64,000 nucleotides of DNA from Reticulitermes speratus (GCA_021186555.1 JAJKFL010000042.1:26287521-26351520), one strand, 5' to 3'. Counted from the first letter of the stretch, positions 11,689 through 23,551 are shown. Translations and numbers: made by a program. Notes: generated from the sequence alone by a model not told the origin.

Positions 11689-11976
11689 GCCCTCTACTCT
11701 TTCAGGTAGCTACATAAATTTCAGGCCAGCGAAATGACAATAGTGACGGTAAAGCATGATTTCAGGCCTCCGCTACGTTGTAAATGAGATCTTTGCTCTT
11801 CTGGGATGTTACGCAGCGTAGATTGGTAGCTGGTTACCGACGTGTCTTGGACTGAAGATGGGACCGATAGGTTGTCACGAAACGTCAGTAACTACCAATC
11901 TACGCTGCGTAACATTCCAGAAGAGCGAAGATCCCAACGGTAATTCACTTTGGCGTAAAGTTGCCCTCTACTCTTT
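11689..11976 (+). mobile_element. 260-bp foldback insertion with 14-bp target duplication, nested in the Tigger element
   Basis: GCCCTCTACTCTTT occurs at 11689-11702 and 11963-11976, bracketing an insertion of 260 bases (11703-11962). Inside are inverted arms: GCTCTTCTGGGATGTTACG through TACGCTGC on the left and its complement at 11887-11931 on the right. Between them the plus strand has CTGAAGA (11852-11858), a possible stem, GAAAC (11879-11883), GTCA, then GTA (11888-11890), a hammerhead-like order. A stem I directly adjoining the core is not seen. Relatives are at 16.29-16.59 and 34.13-34.37 kb, recognised by CCAGAAGAGCG followed by GCGGCG and CCTAAAATC. Confidence 0.85.
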
Positions 11977-12018
11977 TACTCCTGCAGTAAACAGGCGACT
12001 GGTAGAGTGATAGCCTAA

Positions 12019-12262
12019 TATGGCTACAGTGACGAACAAAGGAAGGTTTTGAACTTCGAAGGAAAATATAAGTAATACGAAAAATTTAAAATGGAAAAAA
12101 AGACGTGTGTCGGGAATTTGGTCTCGTAAATTCTGTGATACAAACGATTTGGAAAAACAGAAGCAAAATTATTAGTGCGTTTGAACGGAACGGATCGAGA
12201 ATAAAGCGATTTCGAAAGCCTGAACGAAGTGACGTCGATGAGGCACGGCTGAAGTCGTTTTA
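12019..12262 (+). pseudogene. pogo/Tigger transposase, N-terminal helix-turn-helix remnant
   Basis: Starting at ATG 12019 and allowing frameshifts, the plus strand gives MATVTNKGR, LNFEGKYKVIRKI, EFGLVNSVIQTIWKNRSKI, ISAFERNGSRIKRFRKPE and RSDVDEARLKSF. This matches the CENP-B-like N-terminal helix-turn-helix of Tigger transposases in content and order. The DDE domain is absent: the sequence runs out after a QQHRSDS-like segment. The minus-strand ORF at 12024-12269 is its shadow. Confidence 0.8.
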
Positions 12263-12583
12263 GCAACACAGAAGTGACAGTGTAGCAGTGAGCGGTCTTC
12301 CTGTAATGATAATTTTTGTTCGTCCTAAATTTTAATTTATGTTAATGTATTTTTAGCGTAAGCCTGTATGGAAATTTACAATTACATAAGAGTAATTTTT
12401 ATTTTTTCTAGTTCTAATTTAAATGAGATGAGCGTATATATTTAATTAATATGCCTACAGGCCTGTATTTTGTCTTGAAATATTTTTCCTTCACTTTTAC
12501 AATACACCTGGCTTAGAGCGACACTTGTTTATAACGACACAACTTATTCTGCCCTTACATGTCGGTATAACCGAGTTCGACTA

Positions 12584-13114
12584 TATATATTCTGCGTTTC
12601 GGTAAGGCAAAAGAGCTTTGCTAGGTGATGGAGAAAATGAATGCTGCATTACTCTAATTTAATTATAGGCGTACATTATAGTATCATTTTCTGTCTGAAG
12701 CAGGTCCAAATGGTTTAACTGCCCCGTTGCATGTAGCTCCTCTCCCCATGTTTCAGTTGTTTTATTCGTTTCTCCTAGTCTCATTTTTTTAGTTACATAT
12801 CATCTTGCTGAATGAGGGGGGGGGGGGGGGGAATAAATGTGGGTTACTGTGTGTGTGTGTGTTTTATGTGGTAGCATTGAATTGTCACGGTATTTTAGAG
12901 CATGTGCTGAAGGAACCATGCATTGGAACAGGGTTTTCAAGGAACGCAAGTGAAGGCTGGTAGAAACGAAACATTATCTGTAAATACTGTAAATAATACA
13001 GGTGGTTATAGCAGTGTAAATCATGTGACTTATGAGGGGTTAGAGTGAAAGTAGTTTGAAGTTACGTTCGTCATGTAGGAGAGCGTATCCATTAGTTCAC
13101 GGACTGAGTCCATA
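12584..13114. other. No gene; poly-G and (GT)n tracts
   Basis: A 17-base G run lies at 12815-12831 and a (GT)n tract at 12849-12862. No other feature recognised. Confidence 0.6.
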
Positions 13115-13610
13115 ACGAAATACACGCTTACCTCCGTTAGTGGTAATTTTTGTCCCCTTCGGAATAGTCTCCTTCCGACTACACGCAACAGGGTCCAGCG
13201 TTTTTGCCACTGCTGGAAGCACCGCTGGAAATTACTTTTTGGAATCGCGTGAGGACGGTGGGCGAGTGTTCCTGATTTTCAAGAATGTTCTGGAAACGAG
13301 GCCCTTGTCGCTGTAATTTCGTTCTCTAAAACAAGAAGAAATTACATAGAGCCAAATCAGGCGAATAAGTTGGGTGGGCGACAATATCCATGTTATTAGC
13401 GGTCAAAAATTGCTGCACTGTCAAAGCAGCGTGCGCCGGCCCAGTGACATAACGACCCAAACAGTGTTGGTTCCACCATCGTTCAGAACGTTGACGTGCT
13501 GACGGAAGTTTTTACAACTTGTGTTTTACAGCGATAACCGTAGAATTGCCTCTTCTGTGTTTATGCGCTGCTAAAAGGAATTGACCCGTAACTCAGGCCC
13601 CGTCATATTA
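13115..13610 (-). pseudogene. Mariner-type transposase, C-terminal remnant
   Basis: The minus strand reads, with stops and frameshifts, TGPAHAALTVQQFLTANNMD, IVAHPTYSPDLALCNFFLF, then LKLQRQGPRFQNILENQE-like sequence and a QKWQKRW-type block ending SEGDYSEGDKN. This is the second-Asp region (family DNAPAHTA, here eroded to VTGPAHAA) and the third-Asp motif (YSPDLA, Asp kept) of a mariner DDD transposase. The N-terminal half is not recognisable. The 13673-13912 ORF just beyond is not part of it. Confidence 0.8.
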
Positions 13611-15627
13611 CATTTGTGATACAAGGGCAGGTCAGACGTATTGACTGTAGGGTCTTGCGACGCCTGTCCGTGTCAACAGTGCTGGAGTATTGCAGAGAAA
13701 ATTGCTGTACAAATTTTCTGTTTAGTGTGAGCATTGTGCGGCACGTACTGAATACATTCATGCAGCGGTGTCCGTAATTTGTAAACGGGCTGCTTGTAGC
13801 TGGGAGAAGTGTTTAACCTAGAATGACAGCACATGACCGCAGATGATTTATCTTCATGTGAGTTTATCGCAGAAGACGTACACCCCAACTGCGGTTGTCT
13901 TTGAGGCCACAAATGCTGCAGACTCTGAGCATTAAGATAGCTGTGTAGGGGTCTTATAATTAGGTACTGTATTTTGTTTCATACAGGGTCAAATTATTTT
14001 GCTCATAAAACAATAATAATCCAACAACCCGAAAGGTATCCGGAACATTATTTTGAAGGTGTCGTCTTACTGACGCACTGTTAAAACACTTTTTTAACGC
14101 GGGATTTAGTACTGTAGTGTGGGTGGCAGCGTTGGCCACTATTGAGCAGTGCAGCTATGAACATGGTTACAGATACTGCAGGCGGTTTCCACGTGCAGCT
14201 GAACACGCTCTACAGTTTTGACTTTGCTACCAGTACACGAAGATATAGTAAAATAGGATGTAAATAACAAATTCCGCAGTGTGACTCACGTTTTTTTGTG
14301 TTCACACTGTGTGCTTTGAGTGGCCACTGGGAAGATGCAAACGAGTTCGGCTGCAGCTTCCTCGTGATAGATGAAAATGCATAAACTGCAATAGGAACAT
14401 GATGCGGCGTTGTATACAAACTGCGAGGCCATGAGGTCATTTCACACGTGCAGGTCGCTTTGTCGTGAGGGCCCACGACGGATTCTCAGAACGGCGTGAG
14501 CCGGCCAGGCCATATAGTGCGGCAAAGTATCTGATTTCGAGTCACGGCCGAGGCTCAGTATGTTGTACGGCGTCTACCGAGTTGCTAGAGGCGCTGAAAC
14601 CACAGCCACTTCCGTCACCAGTACCTGAGCGTTGTAATTACTGTTCATTATCACCTTCTCTTTTCATGCAGTACTTTGCAACTGCAGCTGATACAGCATC
14701 GTTAAACGTACTAATGCATAAGTCCAGTGCATGTAGATTCTACCTAGAAGCCTTAGAATATTTCGTCGCTAAAGACGCAGACCTAAGAGGAAGAATTCCT
14801 TTTATTTGCACTGTGTCAAGTTTTTGCCATGTTTTTCGCCTGGAGTTCGGTAAAAATTAAGCTGGACAATGAGCAAACAGAAGCCGTCCCCATTTCCTCG
14901 TCCACTTAGCATGCAGCGAAGTCTGTTGCAGCGCGACTGTGAGAGCGGTTCTTCCACATGCAGGCCTACCTACGAAATTACGGAATGTGACAGTTGTCAC
15001 TGAAATTAATATTTTGCTGGTTTCGTTACCGTGCTTTGCTCGTAGAACGCCGCGCGCTTGTATGGGCAGATAGACTGAGTCCTAAAGCTGTTTGATAAGT
15101 AGAACGCTCAATTGAACTCTGAGCTTCCGTAATGCCAGTATCATCTCCAGTGGACCTCTGTTTCATAAACGAGGCGGTGGTATGGCGATTGCCCTGGTAC
15201 ACAGGAACTTGAAAAACCTATGTTCAGTTCAAGTTGTGGTTTTCTGTTGCGTCGTATTGGTTGTTTGATGTAGTAACCGTCGCGGATAGCTAATGCCGTT
15301 GAGTCAGTTTTAAATTCACAAGCCATTTGAGGCACAAGGTTTACCACTGTCTCTCTCTCTGTCTCACACACACACACACACACACACATACAACCACTTT
15401 TAAAGATAAGTCTCTGTACTTTGCCTGCACTCGCTTCTAATGGTCCTAAGAATAAACGCATTATGTTTCTCGACGCCATTAAACTGTTCGTTTTGTAATA
15501 CCAACGCAGTGTTTTATGTGCACCAGAACTGATATTTTTGTGTAGCCCTCTTATTTAGGTGAATTTCTGGGTTCGTAACCAACGAAGTAACCAAATCAAC
15601 CAATCAACAACCCAACCAGCCAATTAA
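13611..15627. other. No gene recognised; (AC)n microsatellite at 15364-15389
   Basis: The longest ORF is 14465-14860 (plus, 131 codons); it shows no domain, signal peptide or codon pattern I can recognise. The (AC)n tract is preceded by (CT)n. Near 15595-15625 a CCAACCAA-type simple stretch forms the tail of the SINE that follows. Confidence 0.45.
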
Positions 15628-15830
15628 TTTTGTATGGCTCGACAGCCCTCATTGTTGAGGTTTCGTGATCACACTCAGACACGCCACACTCGGTAGGACT
15701 TCTCTGGACGAGTGATCGGCCCGTCGCAGAAACCTGTACCTGACAACACACAACACTCACAGTAGACAGACATCCATGCTGCCGACGGGATTCGATCCCG
15801 CAATCGCAGCAAGCGAGCTGCCGCATATGG
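15628..15830 (-). mobile_element. SINE, tRNA(Leu/Ser)-like family, truncated copy
   Basis: On the minus strand GCTCGCTTGCTGCGATTGCG is followed by the B-box-like GGGATCGAATCCCG, then CATGGATGTCTGTCTACTG, AGGTTTCTGCGACGG, AGTCCTACCGAGTGTGG and a GGCTGTCGAGCCATA end. It aligns with 43893-44095 and 57726-57985. The first part of the tRNA-like head is missing. The tail continues into a TTGGTTGATTTGG simple stretch. Confidence 0.85.
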
Positions 15831-16729
15831 TGTTAGTAAACTCATATTTTCACACGCGAAAAAACTTTTTCCGAAAATTATCCCCAATTTTGGCACAAGC
15901 CTTCAAATATTTCTCCAGCCCTGTCCTAGGACGAATGAGTTTAAAGAATGTCGGTTTCAGGGGCGTCAAATTATTACCCTACCCGGAGTGCCCACATGTC
16001 TCGGACCGGCCTTATTTGTGTGGTTAGTTCGGGTCCTAATCGGTTGGAATAATTTAAATGATTACATAACCAACCACATTCTTTGAAGTTTTCCTGTACA
16101 GTTACAGTGCGAGCGAATCTGAGCCGAAAGAATTCTAAATCACCTGGTCCAGTGGAGTAAATAACGTGTGGTGAAACCCGATGCCTCTTTTTACACTCGT
16201 GTGTATCGTACTTCCCAGAAGTCATGAAGATAAATATGCTCTTGCTGTCCAAAGTCAAGTCACCTTAAGACCCAACGGACGTCAGTGGAAACACCAACAA
16301 GTTAGAAACTGAAGTGTGTGTCTGTGTGTGTCCCCGCAGGTTGCCGTTGTTTAATCCTTCGACTTTTCCACTATTTGCCCTAACATACCGCAGTACGCTG
16401 TGGTAATTCGAATGTTCAAAATCTGAGTGGGTGGACTTTGAAGACTTTGGCCGAAACGTCACGTTTACCAGTTTGTTATCGTATGTGGATCATCTAATCC
16501 TGAAATATGCGCATCAAGCCAGAAGAGCGAAGGTCTCAACTGCAACGCGGCGAAAGCCTAAAATCTCGCAGTGTAGATCTGTCGTCTTCCTTCAAGTGGT
16601 TTGTTCAGCTTTCCAAAAGACGTCCCAGTCAGTAGCAGTCTCCGGTATAGCTAGTATTGCGCCGCTATACCACTGAAATGGAGGAAATTACTTCCTTTCC
16701 CTATTAAAACAGACAGGAACTTGTAAATG
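15831..16729. other. No gene; contains a relative of the 11.7-kb foldback at about 16290-16590
   Basis: The plus strand carries TTGAAGACTTTGG (16438-16450), then CCGAAACGTCACG, and further on CCAGAAGAGCGAAGG, GCGGCG and CCTAAAATC, in the same order as the 11.7-kb and 34.2-kb copies. The core box is TTGAAGA instead of CTGAAGA. The other ORFs here show nothing recognisable. Confidence 0.6.
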
Positions 16730-16741
16730 CCCCCCCCCCCC
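16730..16741. repeat. Poly-C run
   Basis: Twelve consecutive C. Confidence 0.95.
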
Positions 16742-17520
16742 TCCGATAATAATTATTTTATATTAGCATAGCACATTTGCTGAAGGGCTGGGGATGCGGA
16801 TTATTTCCTGCTGTACCTTGCCGCTTGAAGCATGTGTGTGAGAGAGAGAGAAGGAGAAAGCAATGTGGTGTACTGTCCACAGCGTCCGTTTAAATGTAAG
16901 TAATGCGATGATGATAACAGCTATACGTCAATTAGCTTGTGTAACAAGCGAGAGAAAGTATGCTACCGTGAAAGATACGGCTAGGTCAAGCGGGAATCTT
17001 GCCACTTACCCACTGGAAATAACACAGCGCTAAAAGATTGCATTCGTTGCAGACCTGTTTTCATATTGAGGAAGCAGGTCTTTTTGGGTTCTTACACCGT
17101 GCAGTTGGGTATTTGCGTCCTGACGTTTTGAAGGGACGTACCGCCTTCATCTTCTGGGTTATGAGCCAATGAATTCACTCATAACCCAGAAGATGAAGGC
17201 GGTACGTTTTTTTCGAAATTACCCCCCCCCCCCCCCCCCCACACAGTGAAACAACCCAGAAGACGTGGTTCCTCAAAAATTGCGCGGTGGAAATCTCAAC
17301 TCAATGTTTGCATATTTTTAAGAATACTTTTATGTTTGCCTGTTTTGTCTTTGTCATTTATTGTGTCTGTTGATGCAGTACCGGTTTTCTATGAAAGAAT
17401 GAAGCGAGAAGTTTCCATAACATCTGACGACAGTCCTCATGAAAACCTGACAGTATTACCTAAAAATAAAAGAAAAGTAGGAATATTTTTCAGCATTAAA
17501 TGTAGAAATATGGATGTTTT
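16742..17520 (+). repeat. Dispersed repeat, copy 2 (partner at 5.86-6.65 kb)
   Basis: Aligns with copy 1: TCCACAGCGT, CCACTGGAAATAACAC, GGAAGCAGGTCTT, the CACCGTGCAGTTGGGTA block, GCCTTCAT and near the end TAGGAATATTTTTCAG. An inverted pair sits at its centre: ACGTACCGCCTTCATCTTCT (17137-17156) against AGAAGATGAAGGCGGTACGT (17187-17206). A 19-base poly-C run (17222-17240) follows the right arm. A 146-codon ORF starting at 17246 lies in the repeat; copy 1 does not keep it open. Confidence 0.75.
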
Positions 17521-18244
17521 CACAAGGGGATCTTGGTCGTGCAGTCCAAGTGCCGCCCGACTCTGCAGACAGTACCGTCATGTGCTGCTTTGGATGGGAA
17601 GGATGGGGGTTTCGATAGCCTGCTGGAGCGTTGAGTTTTCCGAAAACTTTCGGGGATCATCAGAATCCAGATCGGCGCGCGAGTAGAGGTGGCCAGACCA
17701 TGAAGCCTCAGACCGGTGCCAAGGCTAAGAATTCGCTCCCTTCCATTTCGTATGTTTTTGTTCCGCATTAATTTAATGTTACCCAGTTTTGTGTGGTGGC
17801 GAAGTACAACGTAGCGTGTTAGTAAGGTGACGTTCTCATGGTCGTGACTATGCAGACTGCTTTCTTGTGGGATGTGACGCCGTGTTGCTTCCTAGATAGG
17901 TACCAGTGTTTCGGAGGAACGTGCTGCATCCATCTTTCGAGAACTTTTTATACCCTGACGATGGAAGCAAGACATTTTTCCAATCTCTTGGTACTAACGT
18001 GTTAAGTTACCTAGGGCCATAGCTCAGAATAAAGCAGTGTTATGGGGTACACGTGGCTTTCCTGTGTTTTTTATTAATCTACCAACACATTCTTCTTAAT
18101 GTAAACGTAGGAATATTAAATCGTACCAGTCAGAACGGTCGGTAGAGAAGCAAGCCCTCAGCTGCAGAGTAACGTAGAACATTATGCTTGTAATGGACTG
18201 CAGTTACCGAAGATATTTGCGTTAGGCTTTATTAGAAAGGCGTA
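17521..18244. other. No gene; two inverted repeats with hammerhead-like boxes
   Basis: The minus strand at 17668-17630 reads CTGATGATCCCCGAAAG then TTTTCGGAAAACTC, a CTGATGA box followed by a CCGAAA/TTTCGG hairpin and GAAAAC. At 17898-17935 (minus) and 17953-17995 (plus) lies an imperfect inverted pair: the minus arm has GATGGATGCAGCACGTTCC then CGAAACACTGGTAC, and the plus arm begins CTGACGATGGAAGC. No protein signal. Confidence 0.5.
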
Positions 18245-18520
18245 AAAGATACAGTCTCTGTCCGCGCCGTGAAGGCATGTTGGGAAAAGTGGAGGTGTAG
18301 CTCCGTTCATTCTTTGGCATGACATGGAGGTGAGTGGTTATCTTTAAGTCCCCGCCGCTTTACCCCCGGACGAAATCCCCCGGTACCCATTGAATAGGAG
18401 GCTGGTTTGGCCTCGGAGCCGGTATGGGCGTTTTGGAGAAGAGTGAAACGTCTTGCCCCTGTCGGGGTTGGAATCTCCTATCGTCCAGCTCGTAGCCTAG
18501 TCACTTGTACATACACAATG
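18245..18520 (-). mobile_element. SINE, TTTAC-tailed tRNA-derived family, near-complete copy
   Basis: The plus strand shows the tail-proximal CCGTGAAGGCATG, GACATGGAGGTGAGTGG, CCGCCGCTTTACC, CCCATTGAATAGGAGGCTGG and TTTTGGAGAAGAG, then the complement of the B box (GGGGTTGGAATCTCC). The element therefore reads on the minus strand with the tRNA-like head at the high-coordinate end. Confidence 0.85.
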
Positions 18521-19575
18521 TACAGTCACTGTCTTCCATGACATCAGTACTACTGTGATACAAAGATGAACGCGTTAATTTTAGTTTCAACCTTCCATGT
18601 TTTGTGCCTCTACTCATCAATAATTCCGACACTGACTTCAGTCATCAGCTGTTAGAACGGCACCTTGTGCACCTATGCTGTTCTTCTGGCATTATAAAAT
18701 AGCCTAATAAGGTGCCCCTGTGTATGCCATGAGGTGTATGCGGAGGTGGAGTAGAGTTCCATTAATTAACCTGGACACTAGATCAGTGTTTTTCAGCTGG
18801 TGGTACACGAAATTATTTGGGAATTATTATTTTTCATAAGTGAATTTTCATTACGTTCATTGGTTTATCAAAACTGCCTTAAACGTATTTAAATGAAAAT
18901 AAGTACCTTTGTCAAGTTATACCAAAGTACCGTTTTATTATCGTCTAATTGCGACTGCCGACCGAATACTGTAACATGTTTAAATACGTCATACAGTGCG
19001 TCAGACCACTGACGGCCTTTGAATATGCTAGTTATTCTTACTAGCTCTTCAATTACACCCATAACGGTAGTCACTACTGGGGAAAAGTACACAGAGTTCT
19101 AAGCCCTTGCAAACTCACCAACTTTCAACATCTGGTTGCAATATTTTGAGGGTGAAATGGAAGCCGCAAATCCAAATTGGTAGTTTTAAATTCCACTGGC
19201 TGCGGGCTGTAGCAAGCATGCGATCATTGTAATCCTTATTTGTATTTTCGAAGATATTTCACCTCCAGATGGAAACAAGTACTAAGCCTTTGTAATACAT
19301 TCATTAGTTTGATCGTTATTGATACATACATCGCAGTTTTAACAAAAAAGCACACATGAGGTATGAAACATTTATTTGATTTCCTGTTTTTATTAAGTAT
19401 TTTGTTTGAATATGTTGGTAGTGCATTAAAATGTTATTCGGTCAATGTTAACTAACCCCAAAAGAAGTTACAAACATCGAAATTTTGTGTTATTAATATT
19501 TTCAGTACCTAGTGATACACGTAATTTTTTTCGTGTTACTGGTATGCGAGATAAAAAAAATGTTCAAAAGCACTG
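18521..19575. other. No gene recognised
   Basis: AT-rich sequence with short uninformative ORFs. No repeat partner seen in the window. Confidence 0.4.
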
Positions 19576-19770
19576 CACTAGTTGAAGCTGAGTGATCAGC
19601 GTCACGTCCCGGGCGCCGCCCCCTGGGGAAAGCGTCTCCGATATCATCGAATAGGGACCTAGTTGGGCCCCAGATCAGGTGTGGAATTTTGGAGAAGAAT
19701 CGAACCACGGCTCATTAGTCGTTCAGCTCGTGTTCTGGTCAAAATGCCGACTAGGCTATCCCGGCGCATA
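19576..19770 (-). mobile_element. SINE, TTTAC-tailed tRNA-derived family, head-proximal part
   Basis: The plus strand carries a TGAGTGATCAGCGTCACG block, ATCGAATAGGGACCTAG, TTTTGGAGAAGAATCGAAC and the head complement ending CTAGGCTATCCCGGCGC. It aligns with the head half of the 50.2-kb copy. An internal deletion removes the B-box neighbourhood. Confidence 0.75.
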
Positions 19771-20338
19771 AAATAATGAGGACATTAAATTGCGAAATAA
19801 GCAGTATCCATTTTTAGAAGTTTAAAATGCGAACTACGATGTAACCATTGGCTAGTCTGTGGTTATTGGAATGGAATAATTTTGTTATGCTAATGAATCC
19901 AGAGAGAAAGCGTAAACTCGAAGAATGGAAAGAATTTCTTCCGAATGGCCATAGTGCAAGTAACGAGAGAAAGACCAGATGGTGCTAATGTAAGTTTTCA
20001 TCTAGGATGTGGAAGCGGCGGTGGACTTCAGGCGGTGGAGATGGCAGCGCTTTGGCAAACGCTTTTATGTGGTCAAGTTTTTACCTGACGGCCGTGGTTA
20101 GCTGTTGTTGCTACTGAGTAACTCCCACCGTTAGAGCCACCATACTCTTGTTGTGTTTGCCGAGCTTAAGCGGCTTTCAGTCTCGTTCCTTTGGCATCTT
20201 CGTGAGTAATTGTATGTACTGTATGAGTTATGTCTTCATTTCAGCTGCCAAGAGCGTGTATCCACGGTGTTTGTGACTCGTGATACGAGAACAAGCAAAG
20301 AAAACATTGAAATTATGCTGTTGCTGAAATCTTATTTA

Positions 20339-20385
<47 letters not shown>

Positions 20386-21287
20386 ATTGGAGAAGCAGGC
20401 CAGTTGAAAGGGCCTGGGGAGGAAAAGCTAGTGACTCTGCGCGAAGCCCAGGACGGCCTCCGTTGCTGGGGAGCCCAAATATTTACATGTTTTTCAGAAA
20501 TAAGTACCGCAGTACTTGGCTCTAAATGTCATTCGCTGTAGATACGCGGAGATCTGTACGAATGGTACTTGAGTATTGAAGACTGAATATGTTTAAGTTT
20601 ACAGAGCTGATTATTTGTTTTGAAAATATCTTAAACTGTTATTTTCGTGGAACTCGTCATCTCATCATTTGAAAACTATGAGCTTTGCTCTGGAAGCTCT
20701 TGTACCGCCTTGATAAATTGTTGATGTCTGGTTCTAACAATTGTTTCCTTCTGTCGAAGGCTGGGTAGGGTAGTTGAGGCTGCGAGACACATGAAAGTGC
20801 CTCTGAGGCTGAGGCATGCTGGTTGTTTCAGCACTCCGCCCAGACCTTGCCGGTCTGTTAAACCAAACGGAATGTGCTGGTTGTTTCTTTTCCATGTGCT
20901 TATGCGGTTGATGCAAAGAATTGCTATTCCCGTTGAATATCCGTACAGATTTACGGGTGCCTGAAACTGATTTTGCTTTGATTTAGTTCGAGACGTAAAT
21001 CAGTACCTCTTCACAGTGACAGTATACATACAAATTGTGGATGCCGGCAAACGAACCGTTTTCACTAAATTCGTAATCCCAAACAGTTGCAGTTGTAGGC
21101 GTGTCCATTGATCCTACATTTATTATGCCCTGTATTTCTTCTGCAAATATAATGAAAAATGGTTTGAAATATGTACATATGTTGAATTCAAGATCGGTAC
21201 TGACACTGTAAATGGCGTTTGAACAGTAGCTGTTCTCTGATGTTCAGTGTGTCCACCTCGCTCCTTGCACGTGTGTGGGTTCCAAAT
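19771..21287. other. No gene; (GT)n microsatellite at 20341-20381
   Basis: A long (GT)n run gives the spurious VCVCVC ORF at 20343-20525. Nothing else recognised on either strand. Confidence 0.5.
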
Positions 21288-21432
21288 CATTAGTAGCTTT
21301 TTATATGACACATTTTATATGACCTTCACCGTGCATTTTAATCTCACTGTATATTAAACCAAGGAAATGCACCTTCACTATCAATGTGAAGGTGCATTTC
21401 GTTGGTTTAATATACAGTCACATTAGTAGCTT
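21288..21432 (-). mobile_element. 121-bp foldback element with 12-bp target duplication
   Basis: CATTAGTAGCTT occurs at 21288-21299 and 21421-21432. Between them lies a 33-bp near-perfect inverted repeat (21346-21378 and 21386-21418, one mismatch, seven-base loop). A tail is on one side only; read on the minus strand it follows the second arm as TTAAAATGCACGGTGAAGG. This is the same tail core as in the 8.55- and 45.4-kb foldbacks, although the arms are unrelated. Confidence 0.85.
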
Positions 21433-23551
21433 ATTCAGACATACTGTATTTACTACTGAAGTACTTCGCCCCGAAATTCATGATGAGTATGTTTGGTGGA
21501 ATTGGATGGCATGTTAAGCAGGGGTGGTTAGGAGAAGAGAAGTGGAGAATGTAAAACAATAAAAAGAAATAATACAGAAGAGATGAGAAATTAACACGAG
21601 TCCTGGTGCTGGTTTGTGAAGTGACAAGTGTTTATTTTTACGAAGAACAATTTGGTATAAATTCTGACGTCTCCATTATAATTCAGGGACGTTTGTCCCA
21701 CGTTTCCTTCGTCTTTGTTTTCTCTGTTAGTTCATGGTGTGGGCAGTGAAGCCTTTCCTCACCTCACACATTCAACCTTTTCCAAGGGTTTTCTAGGTCT
21801 CGGTTCCTTTGTGGTTCATCGGATATTTTATACAAATGGTTTATCCAAGTTTGTCTTTGTTCGTCTATTTTGTTTTGCACATATTTAAAGGGTGTTTCTT
21901 GATATCGTACGCCCAAACTGAATTTTACTAATTGCAACAAAAGAATTTATTACGCTAAAATGTGAACACTACACAACCTGTTTTCACGAGTGTGTACAAT
22001 TTTTCACACATAATGCTTATATACCAGTTACGTTAACACACAGTGTCATAGTGGAATGAGAAGGTTTTACACCGCTAATATAACAACCAACCATTCAACA
22101 GGATTCTGAGCCAGTCACATGAAATTACGGTCATTACATTTCACTAGTAACAGGATTCTGCCATCTTTTTCTTGGTTTTATATGTGAAATCTCCCATCCT
22201 ATGTCGTTCTTTAGCTTGAGTTATGGTACTGTTGGACTTTAAGGCTACGCTTTCATATCTGCATGAATTTCTGTTTTGTAGTAGAGAATATACTCTTATG
22301 TCACATAGTGGCAGCAGTGCAAGTATAGGGCTACTCTTTTGTTATAAAGCGCCTTGTCGCCAGCAGCGCCGATCATGCATACTTGATGGGCAGTTTTGTT
22401 CACATTTACATGGTTCAGTATCGTACTTGGAACTCTGAAAAGGATTTTACAATTTCTTTAGTAACCATAAGACATAGGCTCCTAGTGGCAGACTGTCTAG
22501 CTTACTGACACGCCTACCGACCGACCGACCCACTCATCAAGCGACAGACTGACTGAAAGACCAGTGTGATAAAAAAAAGTTAACTTTTCAGAACATGGAA
22601 TCCTAAGATTTGTGTGCGGCGCTGAAGAAAGGCACCTTGAATTCCTTACTTGGCCATCAGTTTACTTAATACACGGACCCTAATTGCGCTACGATTTGAA
22701 GTCTTAAACTCGCCTAAATGTTATTGGGTTGGGGGGAGGGGGGGGAGTTATCTTAATGTTTCAGAAGACTCTACTAATTTTGACATCACATTAAGAGGCA
22801 GTATCGCGGTTGATACACGCATTTCGTTAATCGAAAATGCTTATCACTAAAGTTAAAAAATTTGGTAATGGTCCAGAAGACGTTAAGGAGGAGCCCATTA
22901 AAATGCCTGCATCTGCTGGCAACATGTCAGCAACACGGGACCAGCCTTAACACAAACAAACACGTCAATTTCCTTAATAAAATTATGCCATAAAATGGTT
23001 ATGGCCTGCATAAATGAGCCTTAAAACAATATAACTGGTTACCAAGGGGTCCAAAATTTCATTTCCATGCGTAATTAAACTTCACTTCCATCTCACAACA
23101 GGCAGGCTTGTTTATCATTCTACTGACGTCACGGGAAGTTGTCCCGTACTACTGCTGCTGCTAATACAATGGCATGACAGCCCAATTTCGGGCCCTAGCC
23201 TCTTCAGGAAGTCCAACGGATGGCAGGAGTGACGGTTTTCGCACTTCGCCTTGCTGCTAACTGTTGCGTTTCCCTTCAGCCCCAGTGGAATATTTCAGCA
23301 AACTGAAAGCGCTCGTCTTTAGCGAAGGTTGTCACGTCGTCATCGCTACTCTCAATTCAGTCTAACTTTAAGCCCGATGTAAACAAAAAAACTTGCTTTG
23401 CAAAAAGTTCCGTTTATTCCTTGGCGCGAAGTACACTACTGCGAAACAGGAAGTAGACCCATTTTTAAGGCACTTTTCTCCTGCGAACAATGTGTAAGAC
23501 GCCTAAAAGAGCGAAAGGCTGATAAAAAGTATTACTGATTTTTGTGACTAT
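21433..23551. other. No gene recognised
   Basis: ORFs at 22223-22438 and 22650-22850 have no recognisable content. GACCGACCGACC simple sequence lies at about 22513-22530 and a short G-rich run at 22728-22746. Confidence 0.4.

Larger units (their letters stand above)
11450..12583 (+). mobile_element. Decayed pogo/Tigger-type DNA transposon (internally deleted)
   Basis: The left end starts CAGTTGAACTC followed shortly by TATAACGAC. The right end on the minus strand starts AGTCGAACTCGGTTATACCG, giving matching imperfect terminal inverted repeats of the TATAACGAC type seen in pogo/Tigger elements. A TATATA run follows the right end, consistent with a TA target. The interior keeps only the N-terminal DNA-binding part of the transposase (12019-12262); the catalytic part is missing. 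A separate 260-bp foldback is inserted at 11703-11962 with its own 14-bp duplication. Confidence 0.8.

Noticed and set aside
14465-14860. 131-codon plus-strand ORF as a host gene
   Set aside because: No recognisable domain, no splice context and no homologous copy; length is within what occurs by chance in 64 kb.
17246-17686. 146-codon ORF with a hydrophobic signal-like N-terminus (LRILLCLPVLSLSFIV then VDAVP), suggesting a small secreted protein
   Set aside because: It starts right after a poly-C run inside a dispersed repeat; the homologous region of the other copy (about 6430-6650) does not keep the frame open, and no domain is recognised.
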